From positions 425,302-489,301 of the forward strand of contig CM007344.1 of the NCBI GenBank assembly GCA_000333855.2: 64,000 nt of DNA, given 5' to 3'. Below the pieces are notes generated by a model. The model ran no database searches. It was not told the DNA's origin and saw only the letters and a program-made list of their open reading frames with translations. Source of the stretch: Endotrypanum monterogeii (lineage: Eukaryota; Euglenozoa; Kinetoplastea; Trypanosomatida; Trypanosomatidae). Positions 9,299 to 20,882 of the stretch are shown piece after piece; within the stretch, counting starts at the first letter, position 1; the number at the start of each line of letters is the position of its first letter. A program made the translations under genes and the position numbers.

Positions 9299-11356
9299 AT
9301 GCCAGACCCACCGCCATCATCCGCATCAAAATCGGTAGCGGCTGCGATCGCTGCTAGCAGCACTCATAATCGTGACAGAAACAAAAACGACGATATCAGC
9401 CTTACTCCGGTGAACACGAGCTCAACTCCACCATATCGCACAAACGCGTCCGAGTGGATATCGTCGCTCGCTTCCGCAGTGCTGCGTAGTCTTGGAGGCG
9501 GTGTTGCTGGCTCCAGCGGTGAGGGTAGCGCTGGATGGAGGCCGGCTTATGTTGACCAGGGGGCATCTCAGAGTGTGGGGTTGTGTGCTGCCCGAGACAC
9601 AGCACCTCCCTACGAGCACTATCAGGCTATTTATCAGTACAGTTTTGCCCATCACAGCGGTCTCGTTTCAATTCCTCCGCCAGCTCGTTTATATCCACTT
9701 GTCGACAGCGGTGGTAATAAGGGCATCTGCAGCAGCTCGACGGCTGGCGGCGGCAGCGTTTCTTCATTTGCCTCGTATGTACCTCCTGCGCCGTTGTTGT
9801 CGCATAGCGACACCACCGGCTTGAGTAGACGTTCTGCAGCACTGCCATCTCTGGTGCCGTCGCTCACCCCTGCGCCAGCGGCGGCACACGGAATGACTTC
9901 GTTGAGCTCAAGTACCTCTTCTACTGCGACACCCTTTTCCGCTCCCGTTGCCTTGAACCCAAGAGGTAGTGGGCAGTCGGCCTCGAGCACCGCTGATGTT
10001 TTTTCTGTCGCGCCCTCGTCTTCGATGGCTTCTTCAATGCCGCCCGCTACCGTATCCAGCGGTGGATGGGCCGTGCAACCATGCACTGTGGTTGCTGCCT
10101 CTGCGGTCCCGTGCAAGGCGTTCCCAGCGACGACGTTGCAGGATGTGAAAGAGGAGATACGACTTGTTGCGAAGCAACTCCGCGAGGCACAGCATCGCCA
10201 CGACGACCTCATACTTCTCGAAGACGAGGAGTATGACGCCTCGAGTGAGTTACAGCAGCTAGAAGCGCACATTGGAGAGATGGAGCAGCGGTTTGCATTC
10301 TTACGAGCCTCTCAGGCGACACTACTGAACCGCCACGCATCTGCTTCGACATCGTCAACCCTTTCGATGACTTCGTCGACAAAGGGGTCGCCGTGCGCTC
10401 CGTCTATGATAGGTCTCGGGGGCGCGAACTATAGTGCCGGTCCTGCGCATATGGACAGCGGCGCCTGTGATCGCAGTCTCGGTGGTCGTTCTGAAGTTGC
10501 CGGCTACGCGAGTGGAAGTGAACAAAGGAGGCCGCTCGTGCAGAGCCCCGGTGGATTGCAGTGGTCTCCTCTCATACCCACCGGCGCCGCACCGGCAGCA
10601 CACATTGCGATTTCACAAACACACGAGGGGTGGCAGACCACTCTTGACGGGAGCAGCGCAAACGACAGTGGCATGGTCATAAGTGCCACTGTGCTGGCAG
10701 ATCCGTGGACTTCTAACGTCAATGGCAGTGTGACGAGTCTTCCCAGTACTGAGTACTCAACCTCGTCAGCTCGTAAAGGCTTCTCATGGGAGGCCTACGA
10801 GCAGCAGATGGACCCAGAGGCGCTGTCGCGCGATGCTTTGTCTCGTACCGCGCACGTTGAGCTCCCCGTCAACCCGACGCACCAATATGGTGGGGAGCGC
10901 TTCCCGTGGTCGACAGAGCTGCGGCGCATGATGCGAGAAGTGTTCGGTTTGCACGACTATCGGTTCTGTCAACTCGAGGTTATGAACGCCTGTATGGACG
11001 GTCGCGATGTATTTGTGCTGCTGCCGACAGGTGGTGGCAAGTCTTTATGCTACCAACTCCCTGCGTTGATGCCAAACCCTGCACAGGTCACCATTGTCGT
11101 GTCACCGCTCATCTCACTCATTCAGGATCAAGTGTATGCACTTATCGCAAACGACATTCCCGCCATGGCCCTCACTGGGCAGACCAACGACGCTGCCCGC
11201 CGAAGTCTCTTCCAGGAATGGGCCTCCGGATATATTGTGCACACACTTGTATATGTTACACCCGAGTATTTTGGCCGTAGTGACCACTTCGTGGGGACGC
11301 TGCAAAGGCTCGCCGACAAGGGGCTTCTCTGTCGCTTCGTCATTGATGAGGCGCAT

Positions 11357-11390
<34 letters not shown>

Positions 11391-14300
11391 ATTACCGAAA
11401 GTTATCCGTCCTCAAGCAGCAATTCCCGCGCACACCCATCACCGCGCTCACCGCCACAGCTACAGATCTCGTGCAGCAAGACGTTATAAAGACGCTTGCC
11501 CTGCGCGACGCGGTTATTTTCAAAGGCTCCTTCAACAGGGCGAACCTCAAGTACTCGGTCCAGCACGTACAGGGCAAGCGGGTGATCTCGGTTGTCGAGG
11601 ACCTCGTACTGCATCGATTCTCGCCTTCATCATGTGGCATTGTGTACTGCCTATCACGCAAGGACTGCGAGGAGATGGCGGCGGCGCTTGTGCGCAGGGG
11701 AATCAAAGCCTCTTATTATCACTCCGAGGCGGCGTCGAAGAATGAACGACAGGAGCGATGGACGCGTGATGAGTTGCAGGTTATTTGTGCGACCATTGCA
11801 TTCGGCATGGGCATCAACAAGCCAGATGTTCGCTACGTTATCCATGCGGCTATGCCCAAGTCCATTGAGGGATACTACCAGGAGAGCGGCCGCGCCGGCC
11901 GTGACGGGTTGCCGTCAGAGTGTGTGCTGCTGAGTGCCACTACAGATCGACAGCGGCAGGAGCGGCTGATCCACGGTTCGAAGGACTGGCGCGCGTCCCT
12001 GAAGTCACTGCATCGTATGCTGGCGTACACGCTCAACGACGTTGATTGTCGTCGGCGTCAGCAACTGAATCACTTTGGGGAACAAGTGGACGTTCATTTC
12101 TGCATCACACAACGGGCTGCCGCGGGTGGCGGTGGGGCTGCGGTACCACCGCTTCCACCGATATCGGCTGTGTCAGCGTCTTCGGTTACACAGCTGTGCG
12201 ACAACTGCGCCAGTAGGCTGGCGGAGGGCTGGGCAGTCAAGGAGGTGGACGTGAGCAACATTCTTCTTGATCTATATGCCATTATCCTTCGTCTCGGCTC
12301 GATGACATCGAAGCAACTTATCGGCGTGTACCGTGGCTCCGTATCCGAGATGGGGCGCGCCGTGGAGACGCGCATGCGCCACAAGGGGACGCCGGCAGAG
12401 TACAAAAGCGGTGCCCAACACTCCAAAGTGGTCTTGGATCGCACTCTGTTGGAGGGGCTGGAGCTCGGGCTTCTGGAGGAGCGACTGGACAGCATCAATG
12501 ACTTCGCTGTGTGCACCTTTGTGGAGCTTAGCGGTACACCTGCTGCGCATCAGCTTCACCGCGACCTCAAGGCTGGTAAGCGAGTCATCTCACTGCGTTT
12601 GCGAGGAGAGAAGGTCCGTCGTGACAAAGGGGAGACGGTTTTCGGCGCTGCGGCCGCCGTGACGGGATCCTCTTCTCCGTACAGCGATGCCGCGGATGCA
12701 GGCGGCGCCACACTGGCTGGTGCTAAGCGAGGGAGAAAACGGGCAGGTAAGGGCACTGCTGCTGCTCCTGCGTGCGCGACTGCCAAGGACAACACTCCCC
12801 TATTTGAGCTCTTCTGTGGGGCTCAGGGAGAAGAGAAGGTGGGTGGCAAGGTCACCGGAGCGTCTAGCAAAATGAGACAGTCGAAGAGGGCAACGGGGCG
12901 CCGTGGTGGCGGGTACGTCCTGGACGAGGCTGATTGCAGCGCAGGTGACGACGACGAGGAGTCGATTTTGTCGGTGGAGGAGGGTTCAGTATTGTCGAAT
13001 AGCTTGTCTTCTTTTGTGAATGATGAGAGCAGTAGTAGCATTGCATCATCATCTTACATATCCAGCGCGACGTCGCTGCAGCGCGGCAGTGCCGGTGTAG
13101 AGGCAGCGGCAAGACGACGGCCACGTCCGTTATCGACTGCGGGTTCGGAGGACGTCGTCGTTTCGACGCTGCCAGACGACACTCAGAGCCCACCGCCTGC
13201 GCACCAGCGACCGCGGAAGCGTGTCCGCGGTGATGCGGCAGATCAGCGATGGGATACCGCGCGAGGAGGGCTGGTCGGCGCTCCTCCCACGACTACGACA
13301 CCCGTGTCGACCGTCCCCGCTGCACGTCTGGAGCGCCTCAAGCAACTTCTCCAGGAGGAGATGGATCAACTCGTGCAGACCCTCGTGAGTCAGGCTGTGG
13401 GGTGCCGCAGCTACAACGTCATGCCTAAGAGTACCATTATGCGCCTCACGGATACGCTTGGCATTCCCGGCTGGGGCAGTGTCAGTGACCTGATCGACTT
13501 GGAGGGGATGGGAAAGAATAAGGTGAAACGCTACGGCGCAGACATTCTGCGAGTCTACCGGCGCTTCCGTTATATACACATTGGCGATGTTGAAGAGCTC
13601 TCAGAAACAGAGGCAGCCGAGTTGAAGGGCGTGAAGACGGCGGTGCGCCCGCGGAACCGTCTCGGTCGCGCCAACGCTTCCGCTGGTGATTTGATCACTG
13701 AAAATGACGGGGTGGATGAACCCACTGGCGGTGGCGATGGGCTGCCGAACACCACAGCTACAGCGGGTTTTGCAGGTGAAGTGCCCATCGAGGCGGCAGT
13801 CGTGTCAGGGCGCGCAACGCACCAGCAGGCGCAGCGGCCAATGCTGCTGGACCCAGTCACGCCGGAGAAGGCGCGAACACCGGCGCTTTCGTCCGCAAGC
13901 ACTCCGTCGCGCGATGGCGGGAGCGGGGTTACACTACCAGGCACCGCTGTTGACCAGCAGCGACATCGACGCACCACGTTCACATTCTCTTCAACGACGT
14001 CGGTTGCTCCAGCTGTTGTGCCCATCAGCGTCGATTCAAAGTCTTCTACCCCACGACCCTCTCGGCACATCGACGAGAGGAGCACGGGTGCAACACCGCC
14101 TGCGAATGCTGCTGACGACGTCAGTCGCATTGCAGAGCACCACAATCCGCTCACAAGGGGTTCGTCAGAGGCCGATGCACACACCAGCACACCGCTAGGT
14201 GCCCTCCCCGCTGTATCCGCTGCTCTCTTGGCCCCATCCGGGCCTCATCCCCAACCTCATCATCCTTCCGTGCCACAGTTCTCCGCGCCCCTGTTCCCCG

Positions 14301-15403
14301 AGCCGCCTGCGTGGCAGGCGCCTGGATCTACTGTTGTGGCTTCCACTATGCTATCAAGTACATCGCTTGTGCCGCCATTGCCTCCCGGCAACATGGCCGG
14401 TGACAACAGCCATTTCTTTTCTCCGAATGCGCCTTCTTTTACATCCGCTTCGGCGCTGCTCGGTGGCGCAGGGATTCCCATGGCTCAGCAAACGCGTACA
14501 CAAAGGCGCCAGTATCCGTCTGCGATGATGGCGCAGGCGGCGCATTCTCATACCATGATGGCAGGTGATCCTAGTTTGGCCGACACACTTCGAGGTGGTG
14601 GGAATGCTTCGGTCGTGCACGCGGCTGACAACAACGATCTACTGATCGGGAGCAGTCCTATTTTCACACAGCAGCGGCAACATCCAGATAATCAGGCGCA
14701 CCTCTTCGACGGCTACAGTGCTCCACAGACGGCGAGTGGAGGCAGCGAGAGGGCTTATACTGTACCGCAGGGTTGCAGTGGTGTTCTGTTGCTCGGCTCC
14801 GACGGACTCACTCAAGGTCCCCTGATTTCGTCTGAGTCGGCGGCTGTGAGTGCTAGCTGCTTTCCCGCCGGAGGCCTCACACACAGTAGTTCTGGTACCG
14901 CACAGGTAGTGCCCGCGGGTAGGGGGAGCGATGCACAGCCGCTGCCACACCCCTCGCCTACCGAAAATGACGTGGACGGGGTTGATTACTTGATGAGCCT
15001 CTGCGATGATACTCGGTTCCGCACGCCGCTGAGTGGGCGGTCATCTGGCTCGGTTGCTGAGAATGTTGCGGTGTCCGCAAGACCCATGACGACAACACCA
15101 GTTTTTGCCACTGCTCACTCCACTGGAGCAGTAGAAACACATGCTAGCCTTGCTGGGGGCTACCCACTTCCATGCAGTTCGTTGAGAGGAGTGCGGCCCA
15201 ACTGTGCCTCGATTTCCCACGCATCGGGCACTGGGATGGCGATGTCTTCCTCAGGGCGACCACTGTTGCATTCCCGCACGCTATCATCTGCCCCGAAGTC
15301 GCAGCTGCATCCGCCATTGCATGGGAATGGTGTGGCGGTGGATGATGCTGGCGCTGACCGTGATAGGCTTGAGGTCTTCACCATTGACGATGAATCGGAA
15401 TAG
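9299..15403 (+). CDS. RecQ-family DNA helicase (BLM/Sgs1-type)
   Basis: A 2034-residue 3'-5' DNA helicase of the RecQ family, acting in the nucleus on recombination intermediates and stalled forks. The ~500-residue N-terminal region is low complexity and includes a coiled-coil candidate at about 280-345. The helicase core follows: motif [10 protein letters not shown] with K581, motif II DEAH at 683-686, and motif [12 protein letters not shown] with R865 and R868. The RQC zinc site has four candidate ligands, C917, C935, C967 and C970 (the last two in CDNC). A winged-helix region follows. An HRDC domain lies at about 1341-1427 ([16 protein letters not shown]...[10 protein letters not shown]). 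The last ~600 residues are Ser/Ala/Pro-rich. HRDC plus long flanking tails point to BLM/Sgs1 rather than the short RECQ1 type. By recalled synteny it corresponds to T. brucei RECQ2. The frame opens two codons earlier with GTG; ATG at 9299 is taken. Confidence 0.95.
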
Positions 15404-16152
15404 CAATACAGCAGGGGAAAGGGAGGGGGTGAGGCAAGGAGAGGAGCGGTTATTTCTCTGACTGAGGTGTTGGCAGAGGCGAGGAGGGGGGAGTGCAAGC
15501 AGAATCTGTAAGTGCCTTGCTCTCGTGTCGCCATTGGTGGTGATGGTGTTGAGGGTAGCAGAGGGGCCGAGCAGACAAACACAAAGAAAAAAAGATTTGT
15601 ATATATATATATATATATAATATGCATGTGTGTGCGTACGCCTTGTGTGAGCGTCTTTCTTCATGAAAGTGCGCGTTCGTTTCTGTACACTCTTCCACCC
15701 CCCTTTTCCCTTCTGTGCGTCACTACCGGATTTTTTATTTGACAACACAACATTCCCTTTTGTTGCTTCGCATCCGCCTGCTTGTTATCACGGCTGTTCT
15801 TCGCGCACACACATACATGCATATATATATTTATATATATGTTTATCATATATAGATGCGCATGTGTATGCCTTTGTCGTGCCTGACGCTGGCTTGTACG
15901 CTCTGTGACTGTCGTGGTGGAGAAATGGAAAACAAAAAAAAGCGTCTCGTATGCCCGAATCATGGAATTGTGCAGCGCGCAGCACCGCTACCGAAGACCC
16001 CTTCCTCCCCTTACCTCCTAGCGTGTGTGTGTGTGTGTGTGTGCACTAAGGGAGAGAAGAGCAATGTCAAACGCTGGTACTGTGCATCTAATAAAGGGAA
16101 TGGAAGACCATGGCGCAATCGTCGTGAAAATGCTCGCTGCCCTCGATGCGTA

Positions 16153-16154
<2 letters not shown>

Positions 16155-16191
<37 letters not shown>
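16155..16191 (+). repeat. (CA)n microsatellite
   Basis: Pure CA tract in the 3'UTR/intergenic zone after the helicase gene; a second similar tract lies at 16436-16464. Confidence 0.9.
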
Positions 16192-16194
<3 letters not shown>

Positions 16195-16433
16195 ATGGGA
16201 AATGGGGGTGGAGATGTAGATGATGCTGGCGATGGGGGGGGGGAGTGGTGGCGGCTTTATGCTTTGTATGCAGTGCTTCTCCTTTTTTAGTGGTACTTTG
16301 CAGGTTTGACTCATTGTCTTACTTGTTTATTCTTTCACTAATTCACTCTTTATTATTATTTCACGAGCTAATTTTTTTTTCCGTGGCGTACCACCACTAC
16401 CATGTTGCACCAACTGGTTTTTAGGTGCCCTCC

Positions 16434-16467
<34 letters not shown>

Positions 16468-16573
16468 TCCCACCCACACACGGTTCGGCGCTGTTGAACT
16501 CGTTTCTGTCGCTGAGGGCCCGCGCAATCGCGGGCAAGGATCCGATAGGATAAACGCTTGTTTATATGAGTGA

Positions 16574-16591
16574 CCGTCTCCTCTTTTGTAG
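16574..16591 (+). promoter_or_regulatory. Predicted SL acceptor, AP-3 sigma
   Basis: The tract CGTCTCCTCTTTTGTAG ends with AG at 16590-16591, about 102 bases before the ATG. Confidence 0.5.
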
Positions 16592-16693
16592 AGTGAGTGA
16601 TAACATCGAATAAAGGTATCCCCCCCCTACCAGGGGAAAAACGAGCCAGTGGGCTCAATCGCAGCGGCGTAGGTGCAGTGATTTGATGGTGAG

Positions 16694-17194
16694 ATGATCA
16701 AGGCTGTGCTCATTATCAATACAGCCGGAAAGATCCGGCTGCTTAGCTTTTATGAGAAGGCCATCTCGCTCGTGCAGCAGCAGGATCTGGTGCGCAGCAT
16801 CCATCGCGCCATTTCCCGCCGCGGAGACGAGCTGTGCAATTTTGTGGACAACTTCCAGGAGTGGCCCACGCCTGACACCCGTGTCATCTACCGGCGCTAC
16901 GCAACTCTGTGCTTTGTGTTTGTAACAGACTCATCGGAGTCGCAGTTGGCTATCCTGGATCTCATTCAGGTTTTCGTCGAGTCCCTCGACCGCACGTTTG
17001 AGAATGTGTGTGAGCTGGACCTGATCTTTCACTCGGAAAAGGTGCAATATACACTGATGGAGATGGTGATGGGTGGCATGGTCCTCGAGATGTCGCGTGA
17101 TGAGATCCTTCGTGGCATGGAGGAGATGAACCGGCTCAGCGCTAATACAATGGTAGAAAACAACACGTCGCGCACCATCTCGGGGTATCACTGA
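16694..17194 (+). CDS. AP3S: AP-3 adaptor complex sigma subunit
   Basis: A 166-residue small (sigma) chain of the AP-3 heterotetramer, which sorts cargo from endosomes or Golgi to lysosome-related organelles; in trypanosomatids AP-3 is associated with acidocalcisome formation. The longin-type fold is complete: MIKAVLIINTAGKIRLLSFY at the N terminus, then IYRRYATLCFVFVTDSSES, LAILDLIQVFVESLD, FENVCELDLIF and EMVMGGMVLEMS. The SSES...LDLIQVFVE and GGMVLE blocks are closer to AP-3 sigma than to AP-1 or AP-2 sigma, which lack the same wording. The final ~25 residues are variable, as in other AP-3 sigmas. The start is the first ATG after the predicted acceptor and fits the family N terminus exactly. 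Length compares with about 190 residues in animals. Confidence 0.95.
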   Translation: MIKAVLIINTAGKIRLLSFYEKAISLVQQQDLVRSIHRAISRRGDELCNFVDNFQEWPTPDTRVIYRRYATLCFVFVTDSSESQLAILDLIQVFVESLDRTFENVCELDLIFHSEKVQYTLMEMVMGGMVLEMSRDEILRGMEEMNRLSANTMVENNTSRTISGYH

Positions 17195-17870
17195 TATTTC
17201 TCCATAGTTGCATATCGAAGTATTTACTTTCTCAAGGTGAGCGGATGTCTTTTGCATTCGTGTCGAGGTATCGCACGCTCGCGCTCGCATGCGCATCCCC
17301 CGCCCCCCTCCCAAGGCACCCTTCAGCGTTCCCCGCTGCAGCCGTGGTCTCTGTTGCTGGTGAGCAGAGGCCTGTGGTTCCCTCCGCTTTCTCTCTCCAT
17401 TTTTAAATCTGTTTACATATTTTGTTTGTTCTAGGCGTTGGGTTGATAGACTGCCGTGGGGGAGGGGGGGAGGACATAATTCATCCATGCGATACAGGAG
17501 TAGCGGGGCTGCTGATGTCAACATCGTCCACTCTTTTCGAGAAAAGAAAAAGAAACTCAACTTCAATTTGACGGACAGACGCACACACACACACAAAAAA
17601 AAAAAGGAGCGAGAGAGCGAGAAGGGCGCGAGTAGGTGAGGGTAGGGCAATGAAGGATCTCAGCGTGGCAAAAGAAAGATGAATATACCCTCACTCATTG
17701 CTCTCCAAATTCATTTTTTCTTCCCTTTCTCGCCACACACAATCAGACACTCGTACACACATACACACGCGTGCGCATTTCAAGCAGAGGGGACAGGAGA
17801 CGAAAGGAACCACATATTTAATCCATTGATACATCGTTTAGGCGTCGTTGCTTGGCCATTAGAGGGCGGC
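17195..17870 (+). other. Intergenic: AP-3 sigma 3'UTR and next 5'UTR
   Basis: Contains G-rich sequence at 17456-17473, a short CA run followed by an A11 homopolymer (17581-17607) and the pyrimidine tract preceding the next gene. No gene supported. Confidence 0.6.
17711..17746 (+). promoter_or_regulatory. Predicted SL acceptor, 1003-residue protein gene
   Basis: A T/C tract (17711-17731) followed by AG at 17745-17746. This site, if used, removes the ATG at 17679 from the mRNA and makes 17871 the first in-frame start. Confidence 0.45.
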
Positions 17871-20800
17871 ATGATGCACACGGAGAGGCGAACTGCACAA
17901 GAGGAGGGTAGGACTCATATAATGGGCGACATGAATCGCCTCGCTCAACTGGGGGAATTTCTCCCTGCGCATATTTGCGATACACTTCTTCCTCGCGTAG
18001 CAGATGAGATGTCGAACGGCGCGGCGGAGCTGAACGCGCAGGTTGACGGTACACGTCAGCTTCTCCTGCAATCTGCGGCTCTGCGGCGGTCGACCGTATT
18101 GGCGCCACTGTTGAAACAACAGCTTGTCACTCGGGCTGTACAGATCCAGCGACGCCGCGCACAGATGGTGCAGCAGCTTCAGCGGCAGATGCGACACTGG
18201 CGCTCGGCGCTATCGGGAGGTGGCGCGAATTCGGTGGCCAATGGTGGCCAGGCGTGCAGACGAGGGGGCCCGTCGAGTGGCTCCTCGGCTGCTGAGCCCG
18301 TGTGCGCTGGCGATAGGGCGCTGGACGCGATGCGGGCTACATTACAGGAGGCGTTCCGCTTTGAGGAGAGCAGGGCACATCTTGTTTTGGTGCCTTTATG
18401 CCCATCCCCTGCCGCGTTGCGCGCGTTTTTGCTCGAGGTGGTGACGGGAAGTCAGCGTGGGCTCCACCGGAGGGTTGTGGAACAGGTAACGAGTACAAGC
18501 CCACGCAACGACCAGAGCCCGACCACCGCCTTCCCTTCTTCGGTATCCGTGGGGGGCTCCGTCAAAGGTGATCATGACACAGCTCAGGGTGGCAACAGCA
18601 GCAGTTCAGGCTCAGACGACGCGATTGAGACTGCGTTGCAACTCCTCCTCCGTCACACGAGGCAGGTACGCGCAGGGGAGCGGAGGGGCGCTGGACTATC
18701 AGCACGAGGAAGAGCACCGAGGTCTGGGGCAGCGTCGCCGATACCGGCTTCGTCCGCGCCACTCCCAGGAACGACCGCCTCTCAGGTTTCTGCTGTGAAT
18801 CATAGCATGAAAATGGCACATACACCAGGTGTTTGTGACGTCGATGTGTACTCAGATGATGTGGAGGAGCAGACGCAGGAGGCGGAGGAGGACGCCTTGG
18901 AGAGTAGTCAAATTCCCCAACATTCGCTCAATGACGGTAAATCCGTTGGCGACAGACGTGAGGGCGTCTCCGTGTCGGAGACGATGCAGGCCTCTGCTGC
19001 GGCAGGGGAGGCAACGGGGAAAGCTTCGATGTGGCTTCGCGTGCCTGGCATTCTGACTCTCTCTGAGTACTGCGCAGAGCTTCCCTGGGTGGCCGACCTC
19101 GCTGGTCAACGTTACACAGAGGCACGCGAGCGCAAGAAGCCTGGTAGCAGCGGCAATGGTGAGGTAGGCTACTTCAGCCGTCATATACAGCCCGATGAAC
19201 AGGACAGCGGGGAGGGTGTGGAGAGTGATGAGGTACGTTACGAGTCTGGTTACATTGCCCCCACCCCAGCAGCCCTGCGTACGATGCCGCCGCTTGGCTA
19301 CATCTTTTCCCCTGCTTTGGCGGGTGGCTCTGTTCCCAGAGCTGGCAGCAGCGGCGAGTCTGTCGTTGGCCGTGCGCTCCGCCATAACGCCATCGATACT
19401 GCAGGCACCCCACGTGCTTCGCCTGCGCACCTTCGCACAGACCGAGAAGCAGGTGTTTCCGCCCAAGGGGAGGAGCGCTCATGGTTGGCACGAGTTGTGG
19501 TGAAGTGCATCTCCGATGCAGTGGATGCGGCATGGCAGGATGTGGAGGACAGCGTTGTGGTACCTTTTTGTGCGCACCACTTACGCACCCATCCTGCATC
19601 GTTTTTTCCACGTGAGGCATCTGTTACGGCTCCTTCCACTGCGTGCGCCTCGGATGGCGAGGGGGAGGGCACACACGTCGAAGAGGAGGATATGATAACG
19701 CAGTTCATGGAGATTCTGCGCGTACGCTACGCTGTAGAGCTGGCGGCTCAGGTGTTGGCAGCGCGCCACGCTACGGAGTTGCTCCTTGACAGTGAAGACA
19801 GCGTCATCTTCGCCGAGACACGTCTCGAAGCCTTTGTTGTCGGCGGTGGTGGTCTCTACACGACCCGCGAGCGGAGCGGAGGCCGTTGTTCAGTGACTCC
19901 AGCGGCAGCTCAGCAAGCGTCACATACTCCAGCGCCGGTGCTCACCTGCACCGTGCTAAGCCTCCCGGGTATACAAGAAATCTTCTACGTGGTGGCTTAC
20001 TGCACGGGGGCTGCACTGCTGTCTGACGTGGCCCGCGCTACATCGACTTCCAGCTACGGTGCCGGCAGCCGTAAAGACTCAGCAGGTACATTTCAACGAC
20101 AGGGGCACTTGGTGGTGGACGTAGATACCGAGGAAGGCGAAGCAGGGGGGCTCGGGGAGGCAGGGCTCCTTGAGCAGCAAGGTAGTCATCTGAGTGACTA
20201 TTCCCGGCACATCCTTTCCGCTTTCTCTGAGCAGCAGGTTGGCCTTGCCAATGAGGAGGACCCGGTGGCTCAGCAGCAGGCGTCTCTGCAGGCCTGGGCT
20301 GCTTTCTTTGAGGGTGAATACTTGACCGGCAGCCACAGTACTGTTGCCTCGGGGGAAGCGCCATGGACTGCCAGTGCGGCGTCGATGTACTCGTCGTCCT
20401 TGTCGTTGGCGCCATACTACCGTCTGTGGCTCTATCTGTGGGAGTATGTGCTGGTTTTAGCCGAACCGTCGCAGTCACCCACTCACCCTTTGCCCGATGA
20501 GGATGCAGCGGGGTGGGGCCTCTCTCGTACAACGCGCGATGACGACTCTACGCGCTCACGGCACCATTCACAGGGCCAACGTCAGCAGCGACATCAGAGG
20601 TGTGCCGGCCTTGCTCGGCTTCCCGTTGCACCACGCACGGCGCGGCGGTGGATGGAAAAGTCGATTCACGCTGCGATGATGCGTGGCTGTGCGGAGGCGG
20701 GACTGCTCGTGAGCGTTTGCCTTCCGGCAGACCTGGCAGATGAGAGTGCGTCGTGCTTGCAGATGCACCTATCAGCAGAACAAGCGGGGCGGCTGGTAAA

Positions 20801-20882
20801 GGCGACAATGCAGCAGGCACGCCAGAGGCTCTCGCAGGTGGCCGGGGTGGGTGGAACAGGGATAACATCTTCACGTCCGTGA
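17871..20882 (+). CDS. Conserved-looking protein of unknown function, 1003 residues
   Basis: I do not recognise this protein. The frame is open from 17679, but its first 64 residues are read from a pyrimidine tract and CA repeats, so translation probably starts at one of the ATGs at 17871, 17874 or 17922. The N-terminal part after the start (NRLAQLGEFLPAHICDTLL to about residue 110) is predicted helical with Gln/Arg-rich coiled-coil character (VQQLQRQMRHWR). The middle is acidic and Ser/Gly-rich. The second half has more ordered helical blocks: SWLARVVVKCISDAVDAAW, an ITQFMEILRVRYAVELAAQ segment, and a hydrophobic VLSLPGIQEIFYVVAYCTG segment. The C terminus is helical (ADESASCLQMHLSAEQAG). 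No signal peptide or catalytic motif is visible. Codon use is like its neighbours, so it is a real gene. A trafficking or scaffold role is possible but not shown. Confidence 0.8.
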   Translation: MMHTERRTAQEEGRTHIMGDMNRLAQLGEFLPAHICDTLLPRVADEMSNGAAELNAQVDGTRQLLLQSAALRRSTVLAPLLKQQLVTRAVQIQRRRAQMVQQLQRQMRHWRSALSGGGANSVANGGQACRRGGPSSGSSAAEPVCAGDRALDAMRATLQEAFRFEESRAHLVLVPLCPSPAALRAFLLEVVTGSQRGLHRRVVEQVTSTSPRNDQSPTTAFPSSVSVGGSVKGDHDTAQGGNSSSSGSDDAIETALQLLLRHTRQVRAGERRGAGLSARGRAPRSGAASPIPASSAPLPGTTASQVSAVNHSMKMAHTPGVCDVDVYSDDVEEQTQEAEEDALESSQIPQHSLNDGKSVGDRREGVSVSETMQASAAAGEATGKASMWLRVPGILTLSEYCAELPWVADLAGQRYTEARERKKPGSSGNGEVGYFSRHIQPDEQDSGEGVESDEVRYESGYIAPTPAALRTMPPLGYIFSPALAGGSVPRAGSSGESVVGRALRHNAIDTAGTPRASPAHLRTDREAGVSAQGEERSWLARVVVKCISDAVDAAWQDVEDSVVVPFCAHHLRTHPASFFPREASVTAPSTACASDGEGEGTHVEEEDMITQFMEILRVRYAVELAAQVLAARHATELLLDSEDSVIFAETRLEAFVVGGGGLYTTRERSGGRCSVTPAAAQQASHTPAPVLTCTVLSLPGIQEIFYVVAYCTGAALLSDVARATSTSSYGAGSRKDSAGTFQRQGHLVVDVDTEEGEAGGLGEAGLLEQQGSHLSDYSRHILSAFSEQQVGLANEEDPVAQQQASLQAWAAFFEGEYLTGSHSTVASGEAPWTASAASMYSSSLSLAPYYRLWLYLWEYVLVLAEPSQSPTHPLPDEDAAGWGLSRTTRDDDSTRSRHHSQGQRQQRHQRCAGLARLPVAPRTARRWMEKSIHAAMMRGCAEAGLLVSVCLPADLADESASCLQMHLSAEQAGRLVKATMQQARQRLSQVAGVGGTGITSSRP

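Larger units (their letters stand above)
15404..16693 (+). other. Intergenic: RecQ 3'UTR and AP-3 sigma 5' flank
   Basis: Holds a (TA)n tract at 15600-15621, a second TA-rich patch at 15815-15855, (TG)n at about 16023-16042, and (CA)n at 16155-16191 and 16436-16464. No coding region is supported. Confidence 0.65.

Noticed and set aside
16931..17650. 239-codon minus-strand frame overlapping AP-3 sigma
   Set aside because: The overlapped part is the antisense of a well-supported conserved gene.
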